Shown: positions 23,906 to 35,885 of the stretch, one piece after another | Layout: each line of letters begins with the position of its first letter | Position numbering within the stretch: the first letter of the stretch is position 1 | NCBI GenBank assembly: GCA_020091685.1 | Contig: CM034605.1 | Span: 10,736,218 to 10,800,217, forward strand | Direction of reading: 5' to 3' | Source: Lutjanus erythropterus | Taxonomy: Eukaryota > Chordata > Actinopteri > Lutjaniformes > Lutjanidae | Length of the DNA stretch: 64,000 nucleotides | The notes under the pieces: model-generated | The model's database searches: none | The model's input: the letters and a program-made list of their open reading frames with translations, nothing else | Told to the model about the DNA's origin: nothing | Program-made: the position numbers and the translations under genes

Positions 23906-25261
23906 GAAAACAGGGAGCTTTTTTTATTTGATCATATTGTCTCAGTTTGAGTCCAGCCTGCTCTGCTGTGTCCCTGTTAAATCACACAGTGCGGTGGCGT
24001 GGTTTGTTCCACAGAGGTCTCGGCTTGTCATTTCACAGCTCTCATACCTCAGACCTAAATTTACAGTGCAAGGGCTTGTGTGCCCCGCTGTACTACTCCC
24101 CTTGTGGGTCAGCCCCTCCCCTGCTGTCCCTGACACGCATAGCAAGCATCCTGGCCCTCGTAAAGCTGACATCTTCACTAAACTATGCTAACAAGGCCAT
24201 AGTGATTTGTATATGCACAGCCCGGTGGCACGTGGCGTTGGGGGTTGGCGTAGGAGAAGGCGGGGGGAGATCATGGGTGGAATCCACTCGTGTGGCGAGG
24301 GGCAGCTAATCAAAGCACCGCTGTATGCAAAGATTCCAGTGTACACAGACAGACATACATGCACTAAGAAAAAAACACATATCTGAGGGTTCATATGGTG
24401 TAAGGTGACAGAGGAGGCGACCGCAGGGTCCAGTGAGCAACATTTCAGCTCTGTGATTCCTCCTCGCAGCGCCAGGATTTATAGACTTCAGGCTGAATGG
24501 CTGGTGCAGGTGCAGAGCACAGACAACTGCTCTGCTCTGCCGATGCAATATATTACTGAGCAACAAACATCAGCCAGGGTGTCAACACGAACAACTCTTA
24601 TTATTTAAGGTTGTGTCTTTTAAAGGTGATGAGCTTGAATGGCCAGGATGGTGCAATCAAGTTGGGGGTTTGAATGTTGTTCACGTTATTTACGAGAACT
24701 GAGGGGGTTGATAAATTGAATTCATTTGTTTTATTCACCTCATATGGATCAAGATTAACTAGGAAGTAAACAATTGATATATTCAGAAGCAATGTTACGT
24801 TTATCTCTACTGTACAAAGCAACTTCATATTTCTTTAAAGGACAAATATGTAATATATTTTCTGTACTAAATCGTAAAATGACCATGAAATGTCATCAGA
24901 GATTAAGGAAATGTGCTAATATGAAACACTGTCTTCTCAGACAACAACATTAACCCCAGCATGTTCTCACATGAAATTTCCATTCTGGGCCAGAACAACT
25001 GTTGTTATTTGCCTGTTTCATGTTTGTTAGAGTCAAAATTAATGTTTGCTGAATGAGTTGTAAAAAATAATTAATAATCTTTTAGAAGCAGTAGATGTTT
25101 ATGACGGTTAAATTGAGCAATATGTTAATAGAGTCTGGCAGTCACTGAACTAAAACTCCTGGAGTGTGTATTTTCAGAGCAGTGGGCTTTTGCTTTGGTG
25201 AAGCCTGCCTGAGCTTCAGTCTGAGGAGGAGGGCGTGGGGGGAAATAACTCTCTTCAACCG
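23906..25261. other. Intergenic, unique-looking
   Basis: Bases 23960-24330 are GC-richer with overlapping short open frames on both strands that lack motifs or splice context. The remainder is AT-rich. No gene or repeat is supported. Confidence 0.35.
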
Positions 25262-25885
25262 TACACTCCTACAAAAAATTGTTCCAAAGGGGTTCTTCCT
25301 GAAGGGCTTGAGTTATAACCATGACCATTTGCCCCTGTAGAACCCTTTTCTGAAGTAAGGGTTCATCAAGGGTTCCTTGTAAGACTAAAGGTTCCATTAA
25401 GAACCCTACTCATCCAAAGAACCCCCTTTGAAAGAAAGAGTTCTTCAAGGATTTGACAAAACCTTTTGTCAAGGGTTCTTCGTACTATAATATAAAACAA
25501 TTCATGGTAGAATCTGGTTGGGTTTTAGATAAAACCCCCAGAATATAAAAGGGTTCTTGGTCAAACCCCCCGTGTTGGTTCTTGTGTCACTTTTCGAAGG
25601 TGGAAAGGATCTGGATAGAACCCCAGAGAGGTTTCTGAGTGGAGCCATTACTACATAGAAGGGTTCTCTGCAGAACCTCTCATCGGGAGTTCTACATGAA
25701 ACCATTCACAGATGGTTCAAGGTATAATCCTTAATGTTGGGTTCTTGGTGGAACTCCAGCTCCAAGTGGAACCTTTATAAAAAAAAAAGTTCTACTGGGA
25801 ACCAGAGAGGTTTCTCCCATGGGGACAAGCCAAAGAACCCCTTATTGGTTGTAGTTAGCACCTTTATTTCTAGTATAGAGTGTAG
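25262..25885. mobile_element. GGTTCT-rich element, copy C
   Basis: It runs from ACACTCCTACAAAAAATTG to CCTTTATTTCTAGTATAGAGTG, with eroded inverted ends. It carries AAGGGTTCATCAAGGGTTCC and one internal unit (GGGTTTTAGATAAAACCCCC near 25530). It is nearly full-length apart from the internal array and is non-coding. Confidence 0.75.
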
Positions 25886-26559
25886 ATCGTATAATAAATA
25901 GGGATTCTATTTATATAATAATATTGTTTATGGCTCCAACTGTGTATTTGGACTGCAGTACTCATTTTTGACCACTGGGGTTTTACAGATTTCTCCTTTA
26001 AAGCTTTTAAAAAAAAAAAAAGAATGACCACACACAGGTGCCACATTAGTGTCGGTCTCTGTTTGTAATGTCTCTGCCTGTGTCTATTAATACCTGTAGC
26101 TGTGGGCTGCTGGGGGGACAGGGACCTGTCCACTGCTCACTTGCTGGTGATTGAAGGCCCTGTGTGCTCTTTTACTGCCCGACAGGTGAGGCTTATTTGA
26201 GGGCATCGATGAGAGCAGCAGCCCAGTCGTGACCCAGCCGCTGCTAATTTGAGAGACTCACAGTTAAAATTATATTACACTTCATTAAAACACACTTCTT
26301 TTTTATCTGTGTAGGAATGACATTCAGGAAGCGCAGCTTGGTTAATAAGATCATTCTGCTGAAAGATCCTCAACTTTGAAGTGAGCGTGCAGCAGCATTA
26401 GTGGCAAACCTCAGTTGAGCAGCAGCATCAGAAAGGCTTTAGGTAATATTCTTAATACACTATCCTTGTACTTTACCGCACATATCTTAGGACAGACCAA
26501 TGCTAGAGGTTCTGGGGATGACATGTGGGTCTGTTGGGCCGGTCAGTCAACCTTCATGC
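25886..26559. other. Intergenic with candidate conserved block
   Basis: Bases 26100-26340 (GGGCTGCTGGGGGGACAGGG through CACAGTTAAAATTATATTAC) look unique and moderately GC-rich. No gene. Confidence 0.3.
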
Positions 26560-27000
26560 CTCAGAACAGCTTGGTTGATTATGAAGTTAGGTACCGTTTT
26601 GCTTTGTATTTTGTAAGAGTCTTCCCTCCTGTGTCTTTGTTTACCTTCTGTCTTTGTACATTCTCACCTTTTTTAAAATTACTGATCAGTTTCACCCGTC
26701 CCTGATTAGCCTCTCTGTGCCTGTCTGTTTCCCTCCTTTCTCTGACAGTTCGTCTTTGTCTACCAGTCAGTCATTACAGCCTTTGTCCTTGTGTTTTTTA
26801 AGATTCTACTTGTATTCTTGGACTTTGTATTTTGTCTATTCCTTTGGATTTGTTTGCTTTATCTGGGTTGTTTCACTGGTTTTGATCTGTACCTGCCAGA
26901 CAACCCATAAGCCTATTTTGATTTTTATAAATAATTCATTTTGAACTGCACCAGCTCTGCCTCCTAGTCAGCACTTTGGGTCAGTCCTATCTGAAAAATA
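26560..27000. mobile_element. Possible LTR-type retroelement relic
   Basis: A long T/C-rich stretch ends with TGAACTGCACCAGCTCTGCC-TCCTAGTCAGCA then GGGTCAGTCCT. This resembles the tail of teleost gypsy-type LTRs that I recall. No retroviral-type coding sequence is visible. The assignment is tentative. Confidence 0.3.
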
Positions 27001-27114
27001 TACAACTTGAGTACACCAAGCTTTTCTCTGTAGCAGCTCCACGTTTGTGGCTGCTTACTTCATCTCTAGTCCAGAACGCTGTCATACTTCCAGGCTACAC
27101 TGTTTCTAAGCAAG

Positions 27115-27189
27115 TATCTTGTGCATTGGTCAGATTGTTTACTTATGTAAAAGTAGTATTCTGCAGTGTAAAAATATTAACCTTAGGAG

Positions 27190-27221
<32 letters not shown>

Positions 27222-27665
27222 CATATATATATACACATAAAATTAATTATAGGCAACCAAAAATAGAGTAGTGCAAGTGCAGATTGACCATCTTCAGAAT
27301 ATATTTATGATTATATGAATTAAATTATAAGATTATCAATAATTATTAATGCATTAATTAATTAATTAAAACATTAATTAAAGGTGGGATTAATCTTGAC
27401 TACTTTACATGCAGCTGCATAGCTTAATCTACAGTATGATAATATATCAGGTGATTTATATTTTCAAATAATAATCTGAACCCGCAAAGTAACTAAAACT
27501 GTGAAAAAAAAATGTAGTGAAGTAAATATGACATAAAACCAAAAGTACAATATTTACCTCTGAAATGTATTGGAGTAAGTGTAAAATAGAATAAAATAGA
27601 GATACTAAAGTAAAATACAGGTACCTCAAGTACAGTAATTGCACTGCTTAAGTAAATGTATGACA
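27115..27665. mobile_element. AT-rich repeat related to the 15.5-16.3 kb element
   Basis: GCAAAGTAACTAAAACTG near 27485, CAAAAGTACAATATTTACCT and ACCTCAAGTACAGTAATTGC-ACTGCTTAAGTAAATG belong to a repeat I recall as common in teleosts; related pieces lie at 16240-16345 and 46290-46425. A TA run with a poly-A lies at 27190-27235. Non-coding. Confidence 0.5.
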
Positions 27666-28871
27666 TGTATTATCCTGTTAGTATAAAACTTTTAAGTGCA
27701 CAGTGGTAGAGAAATTACTATTTAGTTCATACTGTAAAATTTATTTTGTATGAAATTGGAACACAGTTGTATTTTTCCACTGTCCTTCTGATTCAGATCA
27801 ACCACAGTATTTACAGGCAGGGAGAGAAAGTGAGACCACCACCATGAAAGATGTCCAGATTCAAGATGAACTTTGCAGATATGAGAATCTCTTTCCACTG
27901 TACACACCCACACCTACCTATCACCTATATTATTCATAAATCAGACCATAACTTATCAGATGTTGTGTTTTATGTAATAACAAACCACAGTGATGTGACA
28001 GACACAACTGATATACAGTAAATTAAAGGTCACAAGAGTCACATGTCAAGGTCAGTACACTGCAAAAACTGTTTGTCCTAATAGTCATTTCATAAAATAT
28101 TAAGTCTTAAAGAGTTTTAAATAAGCTAAATCTGGCAGTCACCTGAGATTGACATTATTTAACTTGTTTATAATATAATTAATCTTTTTTAATATCTCTC
28201 CTCAATATGATAATGTCATAGTGTCTGTTCTGCCCTAAGATTTTGATCTTATCTCTCAAAAACACCTTAAACTCTTGCTTAAAATATCTAAAAGGATCAT
28301 CAATTGTTTTATGTAAGATAAACAACATTTTAAGCCTGAAGATAATCTATGTAACCATGTTCTTTTCAGGTCACTCTCTCCTGACTGACTGTAAATGTCT
28401 CTGTCTCTGTAACTGTCTCTCCAGCTCGGGGTCAGCAGGTAGCGAGTCAGTAGGAGTGAATGAGAGCGCCTGATCTCCTGCGAGCGAGCCTGTCAGCGTG
28501 GCCCTGAGTGGGCTGTATGGAGCTTCTGTCAGAGGGTGTCAAATTTCCACAGTCCACACTGTGGCCCTCTGTCCTGCTCGTGGCTGCATCTCAATGGGCC
28601 CTTTGATGGGCCACCCGAGGCCTTTCATCGTGCACCTTGCCACGGAGCACGGGGCTCGGGGGGGTCGCGCCGCACAACACCTGGCAGGTATGCAAAACCA
28701 CGTGCCCGAGACAAAACAAAAGCCACTCTGTCGAGTGTTTATTGGAAATTAATTTCCTCTCCCCCATCTTTTTGCATTCATAAAACACAGGACAGAAAAG
28801 AACAGGATGATATGAGGCAGTGCTCAAACATGGGCAGTCACAGGAAAGGCAACTGTATAGGGACAAGAAGT
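27666..28871. other. Intergenic; ERR-type sites and candidate conserved block
   Basis: Bases 28024-28054 hold two nuclear-receptor half-sites (listed separately). Bases 28380-28750 are GC-richer and repeat-free. The frames at 28498-28926 on both strands show no protein motif. No gene supported. Confidence 0.35.
28024..28054 (+). promoter_or_regulatory. Tandem ERR-type half-sites
   Basis: TAAAGGTCA at 28024-28032 and TCAAGGTCA at 28046-28054 both fit TNAAGGTCA, the extended half-site recognised by estrogen-related receptors. They are on the same strand, 22 bp apart (two helical turns). Binding is not shown; the link to a neighbouring esrrb gene is inference. Confidence 0.35.
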
Positions 28872-29652
28872 TATTAAAGGAATAGTTTGGATTATTTGAT
28901 GTGGGGTTGAATGAGATTCTTGTCAATAGTGTATTAGCTACAGGACATGACTGTTAGCATGCCTCCAGTTTGGAGAAGCAGAGTGGAGTACCAGCATGGA
29001 AGCTAAGCAACGTACTACTGTGGACAGGGTCAGCAGTAAAATGTATTTTAGCCACCTAAAAAAGGTCCACTTAAAAATTTTATATCAGTTCCAGTGCTCA
29101 CTGTATTTACAGTATTTTCACTGCTTTACTTTTCTGTCAGACAGCCTTTTCTGACAGGAAACTGTTATATAACCCAAGTATCGCTCTCTCCAAACCAACC
29201 AAACCCCATAGGCAAAATCTGTAATTTTATTTTGCAGAGCACAGAAGCTGCTGGTGTGAATCTTAACTAACCTTTTAAAACACCTAAGTCCCACAATAAC
29301 AGAAACTAACTAACAGATTAGTTAAAATTACACTATGTATTGCAACATTTGGCTTGTATAATGGTAGTTTCTCATCAGAAAAGGCAGTCTGATGGCAGGA
29401 AAAGTGCTGAAAATATTCTATAGTGTACAGTTAAACTGATATCGATATTTTTAGGTGCTTCTTTTTTTGTGGCTACAGTGATTTTTGTTGCAGACCCCGT
29501 CCGCAGCAGTACATTGCTTAGCTTCTGCGCTGGTACTCCTCTCTGCTAAACTGGGGTCGTTTTGACAAGCAATTGTAGATAATACACTGACTATCAAAAA
29601 GTACCTCATGCAAGCCCCATTTAAATAATCTGAAATATCCCTTTAAGGAAAT
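28872..29652. mobile_element. Long foldback DNA element, copy 2 (near full length)
   Basis: The left arm (AGGAATAGTTTGGATTATTT...) pairs with the right arm (...TTTAAATAATCTGAAATATC-CCTTTAAGG) over most of its length. Matched landmarks include GCTTCTGCGCTGGTACTCC on the right and GGAGTACCAGCATGGAAGC on the left. Both arms together span about 780 bp with a loop near 29270-29310. It is related to copy 1 at 1919-2605. Confidence 0.8.
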
Positions 29653-30635
29653 CATAACTCATCACATTTTAAATTAATATCTCATACACCCAAATTAGGT
29701 TATCAGCATTTTTTCGTACTCATTTGTGTGTTTGAAAAGGTTGTGCCATGCGATCATTAAATATATGTAGGACAATGCAAACCTGTTGTAATAATAAAAA
29801 CTGAAGTAGTACTACTAAAGTTAAGAGGTTATCATGAGAGAGCACAAGAATCTACTCCATATTAAAGACTATAAAACTAAGAGCGTACTGTGAATTGGAC
29901 AGTGGTATCAGTCTCAGGTCTTATCTTTCTTGGCCCTCTCCAGTTCTCATACACCTGCCCCTGCTTCCCTCTGTCTGCACTGCCCTTCTACTCCTTTGCT
30001 CCTGCCCCATATACAGCAGGCAGGCCCATCCCCGGGATCATCCTCTTCCTCCCTTATCTGCAGTTCAAAGCCTGTTGACTGAATTATCTCCGGACGGTAA
30101 GAGAGAAAGGAAACAACTGTCGGCAGCCCTCAGTCAGCCGGAGAGAAACTCTTCTCCAACAGCTGCTTGGTTAACTGGTCTTTACTGCCCATAATCCCGA
30201 GGCGGAGGGCCGGGAGAGAGACAGCGCAGTGTGAAGACACATCAGCGTCTGCACACGGAGCTCTCTGCAGACAAACGGCTTCACTGTTTCCTCTTGGGCA
30301 GAGCGGTGTCATGAGATAGTGGATGCTCGTAGCGAGAGCGGAAGCTGAGGTCTCAGGTTTGAGTGGCCACAGAGAGCGCTTGACTGAGGTGTTGAGAGGA
30401 AAGGTGTGGCGGCCGGGCCCACAGGAGGACCGAGGGTAGATTTAACTGCTGCGCTGAGGGGAAGAAAGAGCAAGCTGATGCACTGCAGGATGACTGGTAC
30501 CTATTGAACCCAGAACACCTGTGGTCACTGATCAAAGGAAATGCCTGAGCATCTGGGGGTCCAGCACTCTGTCAGCCATGTTGTTTCCAGAAGCAGAGTT
30601 ACCCAAGAGATTCAAAGCTCAATCAAGTAAATAGC
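29653..30635. other. Intergenic, unique-looking
   Basis: Bases 29880-30560 are GC-richer with overlapping open frames in several phases, none with a recognisable domain. Possibly conserved non-coding DNA. No repeat recognised. Confidence 0.3.
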
Positions 30636-31175
30636 AGAGGTGGGATGAAGTCATTCTATTGCAAGTTACAATTAATTCTCAAGTCTTTGCACTAAAATCA
30701 AGTCCCAAGTCAAGTTCTAAGACTCAAACTTTGAATTTGGAGTCCTAAACACTGCACCATTCTCAGTGCCACTTCAAATGTTGAACGAAGTTGGAAGTTC
30801 AAGTTGTGTCACTGTTTTTTGACCACCTCGTAGTTTTTATTTTTTTCAGCTAGAGCTCAGTAGCGTAACATGAGTTCTTTATGGTTCTTCTCCTGCAACT
30901 TGATTAGGTGCTGTTGGATTGGTTTAAAGTGAAGTAAGTGCTGACTTGCTGAGATTGTCAAAGGAAGGGACATAAATGGATTCATGGTGCACTTTTTACA
31001 TAATGTGGGTTTGGTGTAAGGTAGTATTTTCAAGTCAAAAGCCTGAAGTCCAAGTAGAGACAAGAGTCACTGGTGTTAAAGTCCAAGTTGCATTGCAAGT
31101 CTTTTTTGATTTTGTCAAGTTGAGTCTGACTCGAGCCCAAGTCATGTGACTCAAGTCCACACCTCTGGAGAATAG
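30636..31175. mobile_element. CAAGTC-rich teleost MITE
   Basis: It starts GCAGAGGTGGGATGAAGTC and ends GTCATGTGACTCAAGTCCAC-ACCTCTGG, so the outer AGAGGTG/CACCTCT words are inverted. The interior is rich in CAAGTC words, such as TCAAGTCCCAAGTCAAG. This matches an element I recall as abundant in fish. Confidence 0.7.
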
Positions 31176-31859
31176 TTTACAGGAAATTCTTTTCATATGT
31201 ATGTCAGTTGTGTGTCCACAGTCAGTGCCTGTAATCAAGTCTTTCAGGTCCACTTACACAATATTCAGAAACAGTGGAATTTAACTCCATTATTCCAGTA
31301 TGCTTGAGTAAAAACTACTGACCACAGCAACCCGTGTAAATGGTAATTAGTTTAGTTTAGCTGAAAAAAGTACATGTGAAAGTGATAGAAATCTGTGAAG
31401 GCTTATATAAAAACCACACTCAAAAGACATGCAAAAGTTAAAATAAAAACAATACAAAATCATCAATACATTTTAAATTTTAGTGTCTAAAAATTGCACA
31501 TATAAAATGTGCAGAATTACATGTAAAAAATACCAACTACAAGAGTGATATTTTTTTCCAAATCATATGTCTTTGACAGCAGGACATTCTTAAGTCTTTT
31601 TTGTTCAAAGACACTGGTTTTCACTTTAGTCATAGTTTTTTTTTTTTTTGCAGACTGTCTTTTATTACAATTATTCTATTTTCTATTTTGTTCAAAAAAG
31701 GCATGTTTGATGTCATACTGATGCCACTCTTCATTGCATTAAGCATGCTTCCTTTCAGGTGGAGTGAGCACTTATTTCTCTGTCCACTCATTCTTAAACA
31801 TATAGGGACTGACTCATTTAAAAAAAAATGTTCTTGCACTTGATTCATAAAACACAGAG
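31176..31859. other. Intergenic, nothing recognised
   Basis: AT-rich with a T run near 31639. The open frames at 31601-31848 on both strands have no motif. Confidence 0.35.
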
Positions 31860-32230
31860 CATAAAAATCTCACTTTTGCAGGTTCTATGAAACCCATTTG
31901 TAACTTGTACATTTGCACCTGTAATCTATAAATCTCATATCGATTTAAAATCAGCGGCACCTGCATCACAATCAGCAATTTCCTCATATATAATGCAGCA
32001 CAAATGAGGACTTAGTCAGGAATAGCCATGGAGAGAAAGAGAAAAGCAAACTTTTTGGAGGACAAGATCACGGCATGATCATTGTAGAGGAGATTGAAGC
32101 CAGGAAACATGGATTATTCAGGGGACTAAATAGTGGGTTGGGGTCATTTTCACATCAAAGTAAGTCACTCTGTGTAAGTCATACTTAAGATCAAAACTGA
32201 TTGTAAGTCAGTTTTATAAATGAGGCCCAT
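31860..32230. mobile_element. Harbinger-type transposon relic
   Basis: It contains a decayed Myb-like protein segment (next entry) and ends near TTTTATAAATGAGGCCCA, a terminal sequence I recall from Harbinger/PIF-type repeats of fish. Too short and degraded to be active. Confidence 0.5.
32045..32137 (+). pseudogene. Fragment of Harbinger Myb-like protein
   Basis: One frame reads ANFLEDKIT. Bases 32075-32137, in another frame, read IIVEEIEARKHGLFRGLNSG. Similar F..-EI..-V.E-E...K..LFG.L.SG spacing is found in the Myb/SANT-like DNA-binding protein encoded by Harbinger transposons. The frame change and loss of flanking sequence show it is dead. Confidence 0.4.
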
Positions 32231-32379
32231 GGTTTTCATTATACATTTCTAACTATTAGCAACTATTAGCCTGAAGCATATTCATACACATTTAAAAACC
32301 CTACACATTTACACTGATGACACCAACATCAGCCAGTCAGCATAAACGCTTTACTGCCATATGGCTCGACCCTTAACTA

Positions 32380-32660
32380 CAGTATGGCCTGTTAGATACA
32401 GTTGATTTAAAGAAGCCCAAGTCGTCCACATCCACATAGATCTCCCCCCTGGCCCCCTCGTCTGTCTTGGCTCTCTGGCACACAAGGTCATCCCCTAGCC
32501 AGTCACGACACTCCAATTAAGGCGACTGATGGACGCAGCTAATTGGTAGGATTTATAACCTCCTTTTATTATGCTTTATGAGGAAGGCAAGTGGAGGGCA
32601 TTACCATTTATAGGCCCCAGGCTCCATGCTGGATCACTGTCATCCACTACTGTCCACTGT
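32380..32660. promoter_or_regulatory. Candidate enhancer with Cdx/Hox-like sites
   Basis: CTCCAATTAAGG near 32511 and GCTAATTGG near 32538 are followed by four TTTAT(A/T/G) words within about 65 bp (near 32552, 32566, 32575 and 32609). The block is unique and rich in homeodomain-type cores. Activity is inferred from motif clustering alone. Confidence 0.35.
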
Positions 32661-33581
<921 letters not shown>

Positions 33582-33641
33582 TTTTTACAATCTAAGACCA
33601 CAAGAAAGTTCTCACATTTGAAAATCTGGGACTCAGTGGCT

Positions 33642-33860
33642 GGATTGCACCAACAAGCAGTGATTTTGAAAGCTGATTAAATCATGGTTTAAATTTAAAT
33701 TAATCACTTAAATTAACCAAAACTTTTAAACTACCTTAAAATGAATAAAGATTCAATCTAAACCTCTCTTTTTTTCATCTAAAATCTAAAATTAATCTTT
33801 AAATTCCAGTTTAAAATATAATCCATTAACTTTAAACTTAAACGTAGAGATGGATTGAGA
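33642..33860. mobile_element. GGTTTAAA-rich MITE fragment, left end
   Basis: GGATTGCACCAAC near 33651 and interior words such as GGTTTAAATTTAAATTAATC resemble the 58395-58985 element, whose opposite end reads GTTGGTGCAACCC. Only part of this copy is present. Confidence 0.45.
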
Positions 33861-35519
33861 AACACAATCATCTCTCTGATTGATTGACTGTTTCTTTAGG
33901 ATTAAAAAAAAACTACATCCAGACATATGCTCATACACAGACACAAACACACATACATAAACACACACATACAACCAGTTTGTGTAAATAAAAAGAGTTA
34001 TGTGCAATCTGGCATGAGATCTCTGTGTGGATCTCGTGGGAGATTGTTAAGCCTCTCTATCAGAAGTACACTGAGAAAACACTGCTTTTAGCACCAGCCT
34101 AAATATCAACAACACACGTCATTCTCAGCTAACTGACTGGCAGACTTTCAGGTCAGGACCTTTAAATAAATGGTGGAACAAATGCAGTCCTAATGAAGAC
34201 TGTGTTCTGCTGCTTAAAGTTGCCTCCTTTAGGAGGAAGTCAGTGCCTCCACCTGAACATTTGGCTGCACTCAGGCCCCTGTAGCCTCCGTGGCAGCAGC
34301 ACGAGCGATTACTCCTGCGCAGCCAGCCAAAACACAAAAATCAATAAACAATCTCAACGTTTCTGAGGGCCTTTCGTCTGACTTAATAAATGTCTCAATC
34401 CACTGTTATGACTTCATTTTGCTTTAACGTCTTCTTCATGTGCATCTTTTGCCGATCAATTAGAGAATGGAGTGCCCCGTCTGTCACGACACATGCCCTC
34501 CATCCGCTGCTGCAGCGCACACACACACAAACACACACACACATCCTAAGCCCAAGCACAAGGTGAACTGCTATTTTAATCCTTGAAATGAGATACTTTT
34601 TGAAAGCACTCACTTAAATGGCTCATTAGAGGCCACGCTATCCACTCCTTTCAGGTTATTCTACATCTCATGTTCTTGTGTCAGGTAATTTTATCTTTTT
34701 ATCTCCTCTCAGTTTGAGATAAGACGAATTTTTAAAGATGGTAGCCCCCTTGTCATGTTGCGCTGATAGAAATCCTGTAAACCAGATTCTTACGGGTGCT
34801 GGAAATCCTTGAAAACACTTGTATTTTAATGCAGTGTTTTCAAGGTTTGAAACATGTTTGGGTTTGGATAAAGTTCTTGAAACTGCTTGAAATTGTGATT
34901 GCATTACTTTCATAATAAAGCACTCTCTGGCTGAATAGTTAACTTTTTAGATAAAGAAATAAAAAAGCCAGAGAGCCTGATTGCTTTTGCCTTTTGCACA
35001 AAATGAAGACGACTCTGCTTGAGCCTTGCGTGCTAATCTGCATGTGCAGCTTCACTTGGTGTGATCGGTTAGTCTTTGTTGATGTTTGTCCTCGGACAGA
35101 ACAGGCAGTGGGAGGCTGAAAGACGACAACAGGGAGGGAGTTTGCAGGGAGGTTGCAATGAGTTTCAATGAGCGTTGGCTTGAGAACAAAGAATTTTTTA
35201 AAAATGAAAGGATTTGATTAGTCTGACTTGTTTGAGTGACTATTTTATATTGGTTCGGGCAGGTTATATCAGATGTCAAGTCATACTTTCCAACCTTGAG
35301 ACCTCAAAAATGGAGAACATTAAAGCCAAAGCAAAAGAAAAATTTGAGTTTCATAGAATTTCTACACTGTACAGTGACAGAAGAGACAGAGAGGAAACCA
35401 GGAGGGCAATGAAAAACAGAAGTCTCCCCCAGAAAATCAGGAGGTTTGGCAGGTGACACATCTTGAAACATAAAACTTTGTCTGAATGCCTTGCCTGAAT
35501 GGGCAAGAGCTGAAAAGGA
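33861..35519. other. Intergenic with candidate conserved blocks
   Basis: Bases 34100-34480 are unique and relatively GC-rich (several CpG). An interrupted CA run lies at 34516-34543. The rest is AT-rich. No gene. Confidence 0.35.
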
Positions 35520-35885
35520 ATTAAACTATTGAACTGTTTAGATAATCGATTAATTATTAAAGCACGTGGTTCCCGAATATTTCTGGCATGCCCCCTTTGT
35601 AGGCTGAAAAAAGTCCAGGCCTCCCACCGCACAATATTATAATCAATCAATAATTGATTATTATAATAAATCATTAACGATAATTAGGGAAGCAACTGAT
35701 AAACAAGGATTCAAGCTGAATTTTAGTGAAATAAAGGTCACCATAATAGCATCAGCAAACTCTTATAATATAAATCATATTCATTTGTTTAACTCTATAG
35801 TACCACCCTGTTCATTCACACCCTGCCTGAAATGGACCTGCACCCCACCAGGGGGCCCGCCCCGCAGTTTGGGAACCACTGCTTA
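35520..35885. mobile_element. TIR element with GTGGTTCCC/GGGAACCAC ends
   Basis: ACGTGGTTCCCGAATATTTC near 35566 and CAGTTTGGGAACCACTGC near 35866 are inverted ends of a teleost DNA element I recall. The interior includes CAATCAATAATTGATTATTA. An ERR-type half-site TAAAGGTCA is at 35732-35740. A smaller relic of a similar type may lie at 52600-52665. Confidence 0.5.
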
